This document shows positions 1 to 5,718 of a stretch of 6,367 nucleotides of DNA, piece after piece. Position 1 is the first letter of the stretch; every line of letters starts with the position of its first letter. The notes below the pieces were generated by a model. The model saw only the letters and a program-made list of their open reading frames with translations, was not told the DNA's origin and ran no database searches. The translations under genes and the position numbers were made by a program. Origin of the DNA: Paracoccaceae bacterium (GTDB lineage: Bacteria; Pseudomonadota; Alphaproteobacteria; Rhodobacterales; Rhodobacteraceae); NCBI GenBank assembly GCA_002401045.1, contig NVSA01000097.1:1-6367 (forward strand), in the 5' to 3' direction.

Positions 1-2027
1 CAGATGGTGCGACATATACTTACGTTGAGAAAGACGCAGACGGCACGGTGACTTTGTCTGAGCAGCGCGATTATATCTCTATCGCCACCACACGCCCTGA
101 AACCATGCTTGGGGATGGCGCAGTTGCCGTCTTTACCGATGATGAACGCTATGCGCCAATCGTGGGCAAACAAGTCGACTTGCCGCTATGCGACCGTACC
201 ATCCCGATCATCACCGATGAATATCCCGATCCTGATTTCGGATCAGGTGCGGTGAAAATCACGGGTGCGCATGATTTCAATGACCACATGGTCGCCAAGC
301 GCAATGACATCCCGATGTATACGCTGTTGGACACCAAAGGCGCGATGCGCAGTGATGACGTCGACGATAATCTGGTGCCTGCGAAATACCGTGGTATGGA
401 TCGCTTTGATGCGCGTAAGGCCGTTGTGGCTGATCTCGATGCGCTGGGCTTGTTGATTAAGATTGAAGACAAGCTGGTCATGCAACCCTTTGGGGATCGC
501 TCCAAGGTGGTGATTGAGCCGATGTTGACCGATCAATGGTTTGTCGACACCAAACAAATCGTGCAACCCGCCATTGATGCGGTGCGTGATGGCACGGTTA
601 AAATCCTGCCCGAAGGCGACAAAAAAGTCTATTTCCATTGGTTGGAAAACATTGAGCCATGGTGCATTTCACGCCAGTTGTGGTGGGGGCATCAGGTGCC
701 TGTTTGGTATGGGCCCGAACTAACGGATTTTGGCAACCTACAGCTATTCTTAAAAGGCTCTAGGCCTAATCAATTGTTCTGTGGTGCATCTCTTTCGGAA
801 ATTTCAAAAAAGGCATCTGAATATTATGGGCGTGATGTCATTGAAGTCCGTGATGACGTTGCCGCGCAAGCTATGTTATCACGAATTACGCCTGATAATA
901 ATGAACCTGTACCGATCTACCGCGACCCAGACGTCCTAGACACATGGTTCTCCTCTGGTCTTTGGCCATTCGGCACACTTGGCTGGCCTGAAGATACGTC
1001 TGAGCTGGAACGGTTTTACAAATCCGACAATGTTGAACGTGTGTTAATCACGGGTTTTGACATTATCTTTTTCTGGGTTGCCCGCATGATGATGATGGGC
1101 ATTGAATGCATGGATAAAGTGCCGTTTGAAACCGTCTATGTACATCCGTTAGTCCGCGATGAGAAGGGCAAGAAAATGTCCAAATCCACGGGCAATGTCA
1201 TTGATCCGTTGGAGCTGATGGATAAATACGGCACCGATGCTGTGCGCTTTACCCTAACGGCGATGGCTGTGATGGGGCGTGATTTGAAATTGTCCGAAGA
1301 CCGTATTGTGGGCTACCGTAACTTTGGCACCAAACTGTGGAATGCCACCCGTTTTGCCGAGTTCAATGAGGCCAGCTTGCCTGCGGATTTCGATCCTAAA
1401 GCGGTTAACCAAACCTTGAATAAATGGATCATCGGCGAAACCGCACTGGTACGCGAAGCTGTTGACACGGCGCTTAATCAGTTCCGCTTTAACGATGCGG
1501 CCAATGCGCTTTATGCCTTTGTCTGGGGTAAGGTTTGCGACTGGTATGTAGAGCTGTCAAAACCATTGTTCCACGGCGATGATGCGGACATAAAGGCCGA
1601 AACAGGTGCGACTTTGTGCTGGGTTCTAGATCAATGTTATATTTTGTTGCACCCGATTATGCCGTTTATTACCGAAGAGCTTTGGGACGCCACAAACACC
1701 CGCGATAAAATGTTGGCACATGCGGATTGGCCGACGTATGGCGCTGAATTGGTTAACGATGAAGCCAGCCGTGAAATGAACTGGGTTGTGGGCTTGATTG
1801 AACAAATCCGTTCTATCCGCGCTGAGATGCGGGTTAACGCAGGGGCGAAAATCCCGATGGTTCAATTGGATCTAGACGCTGCAGGCCAAGCCGCCCTTGC
1901 GGGTAACTTGGCGATGGTCCTGCGTTTGGCGCGGGTCACTGAAATAACCACAGCGACAGAGGCGCCCAAAGGGGCGGTGACCTTGGCGGTTCAGGGCGGC
2001 ACATTCTGTCTGCATTGGCCGATGTGA
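1..2027 (+). CDS. valS: Valyl-tRNA synthetase, main body (5' end outside window; frame broken near its 3' end)
   Basis: Class Ia synthetase that charges tRNA-Val with valine in the cytoplasm and edits mischarged threonine. The reading frame is open from the first complete codon at position 3, so the gene begins upstream; the GTG at 48 is internal. Visible in order: the CP1 editing domain with TTRPET (87-104), GSGAVKITGAHDFND and HDFND (270-284); the catalytic-core segment CISRQLWWGHQVPVWYG (about 663-713); DPDVLDTWFSSGLWPFGTLG; FDIIFFWVARMMMM; the KMSKS ATP-binding loop (1173-1187); and the anticodon-binding helical domain after about 1320. The N-terminal HIGH motif lies before the window. 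The segment between WYG and DPDVLDTWFSS is longer and more AT-rich than its surroundings. After TFCL (2001-2012) this frame gives four unrelated residues, HWPM, and a TGA at 2025, while the expected C-terminal arm continues in another frame. Family assignment is near certain; whether the break is real is not. Confidence 0.95.
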   Translation, partial: DGATYTYVEKDADGTVTLSEQRDYISIATTRPETMLGDGAVAVFTDDERYAPIVGKQVDLPLCDRTIPIITDEYPDPDFGSGAVKITGAHDFNDHMVAKRNDIPMYTLLDTKGAMRSDDVDDNLVPAKYRGMDRFDARKAVVADLDALGLLIKIEDKLVMQPFGDRSKVVIEPMLTDQWFVDTKQIVQPAIDAVRDGTVKILPEGDKKVYFHWLENIEPWCISRQLWWGHQVPVWYGPELTDFGNLQLFLKGSRPNQLFCGASLSEISKKASEYYGRDVIEVRDDVAAQAMLSRITPDNNEPVPIYRDPDVLDTWFSSGLWPFGTLGWPEDTSELERFYKSDNVERVLITGFDIIFFWVARMMMMGIECMDKVPFETVYVHPLVRDEKGKKMSKSTGNVIDPLELMDKYGTDAVRFTLTAMAVMGRDLKLSEDRIVGYRNFGTKLWNATRFAEFNEASLPADFDPKAVNQTLNKWIIGETALVREAVDTALNQFRFNDAANALYAFVWGKVCDWYVELSKPLFHGDDADIKAETGATLCWVLDQCYILLHPIMPFITEELWDATNTRDKMLAHADWPTYGAELVNDEASREMNWVVGLIEQIRSIRAEMRVNAGAKIPMVQLDLDAAGQAALAGNLAMVLRLARVTEITTATEAPKGAVTLAVQGGTFCLHWPM

Positions 2028-2239
2028 TCGATGTGGACGCTGAAAAAGGTCGTTTGAGCAAGTTGATTGAGAAACTTCAAAAAGAACTCGGTGGCATCAA
2101 GGGCAAATTGGCGAATGAAAAATTCATCAATAACGCCCCCGCCGCCGTGGTTGCTGAAAACCGCGCCCGTGTTGAAACCGCAGGTGAGGAGCTTAAAACC
2201 TTACAAGCCGCTTTTGACCGCGTTGCCGCCTTAGGCTAA
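2012..2239 (+). pseudogene. valS: Out-of-frame C-terminal coiled-coil arm of valyl-tRNA synthetase
   Basis: About 75 codons ending at TAG/TAA-free frame until the TAA at 2237-2239. They read LADVIDVDAEKGRLSKLI and onward, rich in charged residues and heptad-like leucines, with the KFINNAPAAVVAENRARV stretch typical of the ValS tRNA-binding arm (Val_tRNA-synt_C). It is not an independent gene: the only early start is a TTG at 2015, with no convincing ribosome-binding site, and the peptide joins directly to the upstream ValS. The upstream frame ends sensibly at CTG (2010-2012) and this frame resumes sensibly at TTG (2015). Only CA lies between them, where relatives have a proline codon, so one missing base (for example CCA reduced to CA) explains the break. 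A sequencing or assembly error is the simplest cause; a true frameshift in an essential gene is less likely. Confidence 0.85.
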
Positions 2240-2258
2240 CGACATAACCAACGACCAG

Positions 2259-2297
2259 ACGCCCTGTTTGCACCACAAGCAGGGCGTTTTTTATTTT
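2259..2297 (+). terminator. Rho-independent terminator downstream of valS
   Basis: A 12-bp stem pairs 2259-2270 (ACGCCCTGTTTG) with 2276-2287 (CAAGCAGGGCGT). There is one G-U pair and a 5-base loop CACCA, followed at once by TTTTTTATTTT (2287-2297). It begins 20 bases after the valS stop, which is the usual placement. There is no matching A-rich tract on the 5' side, so it should work mainly on the + strand and separate valS from the ureide operon. Confidence 0.93.
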
Positions 2298-2330
2298 ACG
2301 GCCTGCAGGTATCCTTTCAGCGCATAGCGA

Positions 2331-2336
2331 TATAAC
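2331..2336 (+). promoter_or_regulatory. Candidate -10 element for the ureide operon
   Basis: TATAAC (5 of 6 matches to TATAAT) lies 35 bases before the aminotransferase start and after the valS terminator, where a promoter is required if the operon is transcribed on its own. No good -35 hexamer is seen at 16-18 bases spacing (GGTATC or neighbours), so the promoter may be activator-dependent or the match may be chance. A small inverted repeat CTTG-N5-CAAG (2336-2348) follows immediately and would overlap the transcription start. It could be an operator half-site pair but is too short to be sure. Confidence 0.3.
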
Positions 2337-2370
2337 TTGTAAGGCAAGACTAGGGGATGAAGGGCAAGGC

Positions 2371-3480
2371 ATGGATAAAAAACAACCGCGTTATAGCGCA
2401 TTGACCAACAGCCTGCCTGCATCGGTTCCCTTTGTCGGGGCAGAGGTCCAAGAACGCGCGCGCGGGCAGGTGTTTGCCGCCCGTCTGGGGGCGAATGAAA
2501 GCGGTTTCGGGGCATCGCCCAAGGCCTTGGCGGCGATACAATCCGCCGATCCAGAGATTTGGAAATACGGCGATTCTGATAGTTATGATCTGAAAGCGGC
2601 CTTATCGGATCATTTGAAAATCCCTGTGCAAAATATTGCTGTTGGCGAAGGCATCGATGGCCTGTTGGGCTATCTGGTACGCTTAATTGTCGCGCAAGGC
2701 GATGCGGTTGTGACCTCATTGGGGGGGTATCCTACCTTTAACTACCATGTCACGGGATACGGCGGCGTGTTGCACACAGTGCCCTATATAGATGACCACG
2801 CCGATCCTGCCAGTTTGATCGCCAAAGCACAGGCGGTGGACGCCAAACTGATTTATATCGCCAATCCAGACAATCCCATGGGAACCTATCATAGTGCGGA
2901 AGTGATCCAACGCATGATTGATGCGGTGCCTGCGGGTTGTTTGCTGATCTTGGATGAGGCCTATAGCGAATTTGCCCCGCGCGGCACTTTGCCTGCAATC
3001 GATATAGAGAACCCACAGGTCATCCGAATGCGGACGTTTTCCAAGGCTTATGGCTTGGCTGGGGCGCGGGTTGGCTATGCGATCGGGCAGGCAGATTTGA
3101 TTAAGAATTTCGACAAGGTGCGCAATCATTTCGGTATGAACCGATCTGCCCAAATCGGGGCGTTAGCGGCACTGAACGACCAAGACTATTTGGAACATGT
3201 CATTTCCCAAGTGCAAAGCGCCCGTGAAAGGCTCTATGCCATTGCGCATAAACATGGCCTGACCGCGATCCCGTCCGCCACGAATTTCGTCGCCATTGAT
3301 TGCGGTAAAGACGGGGACTATGCCAAGGCAGTGTTAAATCAGTTGCTTGAGCGCGGTGTTTTTGTCAGGATGCCTTTTGTTGCCCCGCAAGACCGCTGTA
3401 TTCGTGTCTCGGTTGGCACACCCGCAGACCTAGACCTCTTTGATGCGGCATTAGGCCATGCTCTAAAGGATGCAAAATGA
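2371..3480 (+). CDS. HisC-like PLP-dependent aminotransferase (fold type I, class I/II) in ureide operon
   Basis: The 369-residue length is usual for HisC-type enzymes. The ATG is preceded by GAAGGG (2359-2364) at 6 bases spacing, and no other in-frame ATG lies upstream. Motifs seen: LGANESGFGASP (residues 39-50), equivalent to the HisC N-terminal LNANENPFGPSP; YGDSDSYDLKAAL (67-78); GEGIDGLL (92-99); NPDNPMG (165-171, PLP-contacting Asn); DEAYSEF (195-201, Asp for the pyridine nitrogen and Tyr for O3'); SKAYGLAGARVGY (224-236) with Lys225 as the expected Schiff-base lysine; and IRVSVGT (344-350) with Arg345 as the expected carboxylate-binding arginine. All catalytic residues are therefore present. 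It would move an amino group between an amino acid and an oxo acid in the cytoplasm. A role as the histidine-pathway HisC is unlikely: no his genes are nearby and it overlaps the allantoinase gene by 4 bases. A role in glyoxylate or ureidoglycine amino transfer is inferred from context only. It is not the known ureidoglycine-glyoxylate aminotransferase, which belongs to class V. Confidence 0.9.
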   Translation: MDKKQPRYSALTNSLPASVPFVGAEVQERARGQVFAARLGANESGFGASPKALAAIQSADPEIWKYGDSDSYDLKAALSDHLKIPVQNIAVGEGIDGLLGYLVRLIVAQGDAVVTSLGGYPTFNYHVTGYGGVLHTVPYIDDHADPASLIAKAQAVDAKLIYIANPDNPMGTYHSAEVIQRMIDAVPAGCLLILDEAYSEFAPRGTLPAIDIENPQVIRMRTFSKAYGLAGARVGYAIGQADLIKNFDKVRNHFGMNRSAQIGALAALNDQDYLEHVISQVQSARERLYAIAHKHGLTAIPSATNFVAIDCGKDGDYAKAVLNQLLERGVFVRMPFVAPQDRCIRVSVGTPADLDLFDAALGHALKDAK

Positions 3481-4370
3481 CAGATTACCCACGCGATATG
3501 ATCGGCTACGGGGCGACCCCGCCGAAGGCACAATGGCCCGATGGCGCACGCATTGCCGTTAATTTCGTGGTGAACTACGAAGAGGGCGGCGAGAATAATA
3601 TCTTGCACGGCGACGCGGCTTCAGAAGCGTTCTTATCCGAGATTGTCGGGGCTGCACCTTGGGTAGGTCAGCGCCATATGAACATGGAATCGATCTATGA
3701 ATACGGCGCGCGCGCTGGGTTCTGGCGGCTCTACCGCATGTTTACCGAGCGTCACTTGCCAGTCACCGTTTTTGGTGTGGCAACCGCCTTGCAGAAAAAC
3801 CCTGATGTGGTGGCGGCGATGTTAAAAGCGAATTGGGAAATTGCCAGTCACGGGTTGAAGTGGATCGATTATAAAGACACGCCAGCCGCACAAGAACGCG
3901 CAGACCTGCAAGCGGCAATTGATCTGCATACAAAACTGACAGGTCAACGCCCTGCAGGCATCTATCAAGGGCGTACCTCCTTGAATACACGCGATATTTG
4001 CGCCGAGCTTGGCTTTGAATACTCGGCCGATAGCTACGCCGATGATGTACCGTTCTATGAAGGCGATCAGCTGATTGTGCCCTATACGCTGGACAGCAAC
4101 GATATGCGTTTCGCCACGCCGCAGGGCTTTAATACGGGCGAGCAGTTTGAGACCTATCTGCGTGACAGTTTCGATGTGCTGTATAGCGAGGGCGGGCGGA
4201 TGTTATCCATCGGGCTGCATTGCCGCTTGGTTGGACGCCCTGGTCGTGCGGCGGCTTTGGCGCGGTTTATTGACTATATTCGCGGCCAGAAAGATGTCTG
4301 GATCACCACACGGCTTGATATTGCCCGCCACTGGCGTGATGTACATCCGAATAAGGCAGGTAAAATATGA
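3477..4370 (+). CDS. puuE: Allantoinase, PuuE type (polysaccharide-deacetylase fold, metal-independent)
   Basis: Hydrolyses the hydantoin ring of (S)-allantoin to give allantoate. The 297-residue protein is close to Pseudomonas PuuE (about 308). Characteristic stretches: YPRDMIGYG at the N-terminus (4-12), NYEEGGENNILHGD (33-46) where ordinary NodB deacetylases have a TFDDG-like motif, MESIYEYGARAG (70-81), EIASHGLKWIDY (121-132), YQGRTSLNTR (163-172), YTLDSNDMRF (203-212) and SIGLHCRLVGRP (244-255). The NodB metal site is not intact: His125 in SHG is kept, but the second His of the HxxxH motif is Trp129, as expected for PuuE enzymes that work without metal and unlike the dinuclear-metal amidohydrolase AllB. 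The start is supported by AAGGA (3466-3470) at 6 bases spacing. ATGA at 3477-3480 is shared with the upstream stop, suggesting translational coupling. The usual partner domain or gene for OHCU decarboxylase is not seen, so the substrate may be made elsewhere or imported. Confidence 0.95.
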   Translation: MTDYPRDMIGYGATPPKAQWPDGARIAVNFVVNYEEGGENNILHGDAASEAFLSEIVGAAPWVGQRHMNMESIYEYGARAGFWRLYRMFTERHLPVTVFGVATALQKNPDVVAAMLKANWEIASHGLKWIDYKDTPAAQERADLQAAIDLHTKLTGQRPAGIYQGRTSLNTRDICAELGFEYSADSYADDVPFYEGDQLIVPYTLDSNDMRFATPQGFNTGEQFETYLRDSFDVLYSEGGRMLSIGLHCRLVGRPGRAAALARFIDYIRGQKDVWITTRLDIARHWRDVHPNKAGKI

Positions 4371-5191
4371 CCCAATACAGCTATTACACCCCCAAAGGTG
4401 GCTTACCACCCCAAGGGGATATGGTCGGCACCAAGGCAGTGTTTAAAGACGCCTATGCGGTCATCCCCCGCGATGTGATGACCGATATTGTCACCAGTAA
4501 CCTGCCGCATTTCACCAACACACGGGCTTGGATCATTGCGCGTCCACTAAGCGGTTTTGCCGAAACCTTTGCCCATTACATTGTTGAACTTGGCGCAGGT
4601 GGCGGCTCAACTGCCCCTGAACCAGATGCGCAAGCACAGGGTATTTTATTTGTTGTCAGTGGTGAAATTAGCCTGACCCTTGGCGATCAAAGCCATACAC
4701 TCAACGCAGGTGGTTATGCCTATATCGCGGCGGATCAAAACTGGGCGCTGTCCAATGACACCAATCAAGTCGCAACATTTCATTGGATACGTAAACGCTA
4801 TGAGGCGGTAGACGGCATTGATATGCCCGATAGCTTTGTCACCACGGACGCTGCCACCGCGCTGACCTTTATGCCAGACACCAACGGCACATGGGCGACG
4901 ACCCGCTTCGTTGACCCTGCTGATATGCGCCATGATTGCCATGTGAATATCGTGACCTTTCAAGCGGGCGGTATGATCCCGTTCCCTGAAACCCATGTCA
5001 TGGAACACGGGCTTTATGTGCTGCAAGGTCGGGCCGAATATTTGCTGAATGAGGATTGGGTAGACGTAGAAGCGGGTGATTACATGTGGTTACGTGCCTT
5101 TTGTCCGCAAGCTTGTCGTGCTGTGGGGAACGAACCCTTTCGCTATTTGCTGTATAAAGACGTCAACCGTCATCCAAGGTTGAAGCTATGA
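4367..5191 (+). CDS. allE: (S)-ureidoglycine aminohydrolase (bicupin, AllE/YlbA family)
   Basis: Releases ammonia from (S)-ureidoglycine to form (S)-ureidoglycolate. The 274-residue protein has two cupin domains. The C-terminal cupin holds the metal (Mn) site: ETHVMEH gives Glu208, His210 and His214, and CPQ gives Gln248. These match in spacing the Glu/His/His/Gln ligands I recall for the plant enzyme. The family signature continues through GLYVLQGRAEY, DYMWLRAFCPQAC and RYLLYKDVNRH (259-269), where Tyr225, Tyr260 and Lys264 align with residues recalled as substrate-binding. The N-terminal cupin (about 70-145, with LPHFTNTRAWIIARP just before it at 46-60) lacks the HxH ligand motif and is probably structural. 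ATGA overlap with puuE (4367-4370); GCAGG (4356-4360) at 6 bases gives a reasonable ribosome-binding site. The unstable ureidoglycine substrate must come from an allantoate amidohydrolase not present in this window. Confidence 0.95.
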   Translation: MTQYSYYTPKGGLPPQGDMVGTKAVFKDAYAVIPRDVMTDIVTSNLPHFTNTRAWIIARPLSGFAETFAHYIVELGAGGGSTAPEPDAQAQGILFVVSGEISLTLGDQSHTLNAGGYAYIAADQNWALSNDTNQVATFHWIRKRYEAVDGIDMPDSFVTTDAATALTFMPDTNGTWATTRFVDPADMRHDCHVNIVTFQAGGMIPFPETHVMEHGLYVLQGRAEYLLNEDWVDVEAGDYMWLRAFCPQACRAVGNEPFRYLLYKDVNRHPRLKL

Positions 5192-5649
5192 TAAAGCCGC
5201 AACCGCTGACCCAAGCCGCCTTTGCGCCCTACGGCGATGTGATCGAATGCGGCATCGGCACCAGCTTTGACATTAACGCAGGCTTTGCCACCCGCCATGA
5301 CGCGCTTAGCACCGTATCTTGTGATGGCGATGTCGCCGTGTCGATCTTTGAAGGCCGCCCGCGTCCGTTAGAATTGGTGCTGTTAGAGCGCCACCCGCTG
5401 GGCACACAGGCCTTTATGCCGCTAGATGGCCAAGACTGGCTGGTGATCGTCGCAGATGCGCCAACACCGCAGGCTTGTAAGGTGTTTTTATGCACTGGCG
5501 CGCAAGGCGTGCAATACAATCGCAATGTCTGGCATCACCCGTTGATGGTTTTGGGCGCTGGGCAAAAGTTTCTGGTGGTTGATCGGGCAAACCCTGAGGG
5601 AAACCTCGTTGAGGTGCCTTTTAAGGTGCCCGTGCCGATTTCAGTGTAA
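5188..5649 (+). CDS. allA: Ureidoglycolate lyase (ureidoglycolate hydrolase family)
   Basis: Splits (S)-ureidoglycolate into glyoxylate and urea (EC 4.3.2.3), the step after AllE. The 153-residue length fits the family (about 160 in E. coli). Recognisable stretches: LTQAAFAPYGDVIE (7-20), ISIFEGRP-like VSIFEGRP (51-58), LLERHPLGTQAFMPL (65-79), WLVIVA (84-89), GVQYNRNVWHHPL (107-119) and FLVVDR (128-133), the small beta-barrel (cupin-like) core of AllA. The start ATG shares ATGA (5188-5191) with the allE stop; AAGG (5176-5179) lies 8 bases upstream. It is the last gene of the four-gene unit, and no clear intrinsic terminator follows. The urea produced would need a urease or export, and the glyoxylate an outlet such as glycine synthesis or the glycerate route; neither is encoded here unless the aminotransferase at the head of the operon serves that purpose. 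Confidence 0.94.
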   Translation: MIKPQPLTQAAFAPYGDVIECGIGTSFDINAGFATRHDALSTVSCDGDVAVSIFEGRPRPLELVLLERHPLGTQAFMPLDGQDWLVIVADAPTPQACKVFLCTGAQGVQYNRNVWHHPLMVLGAGQKFLVVDRANPEGNLVEVPFKVPVPISV

Positions 5650-5663
5650 CTGCACGTTGGACA

Positions 5664-5690
5664 GGGTCTGAATTGATGATAAACAGACCC
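5664..5690. repeat. 7-bp perfect inverted repeat between allA and the ABC exporter gene
   Basis: GGGTCTG (5664-5670) and CAGACCC (5684-5690) are exact reverse complements separated by 13 bases. No T-run follows on either strand, so it is a poor intrinsic terminator. It could be a weak hairpin, part of a Rho-dependent end, or an operator for the exporter gene. The rest of the 5650-5718 gap shows only weak promoter-like matches (TTGGAC at 5657, GATAAA at 5678). Confidence 0.4.
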
Positions 5691-5718
5691 ACAAATTGAC
5701 GAAGGATGCCCCTTGGGT

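Noticed and set aside
2005..2027. Programmed ribosomal frameshift in valS
   Set aside because: No slippery run or downstream structure suited to frameshifting is seen, and ValS is not known to use one; a lost base is simpler.
2291..2719. 142-residue open frame on the minus strand across the valS/aminotransferase gap
   Set aside because: It lies almost wholly antisense to the aminotransferase N-terminus and starts within that gene. It has no recognisable motif and is best explained as a shadow frame.
2371..3480. Naming the aminotransferase hisC
   Set aside because: Family-level similarity is clear, but there is no his-operon context and it is coupled to puuE. The gene symbol would assert a histidine role the sequence does not show.
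3477..4370. Calling this a chitooligosaccharide or peptidoglycan deacetylase
   Set aside because: The NodB metal triad is not intact, there is no signal peptide, and the NYEEGGE and LHCRLVGRP stretches are those of PuuE allantoinase.
4075..4446. 123-residue + strand frame spanning the puuE/allE junction
   Set aside because: Overlaps two confidently identified genes in another frame; Arg/Cys/Trp-rich with no family resemblance.
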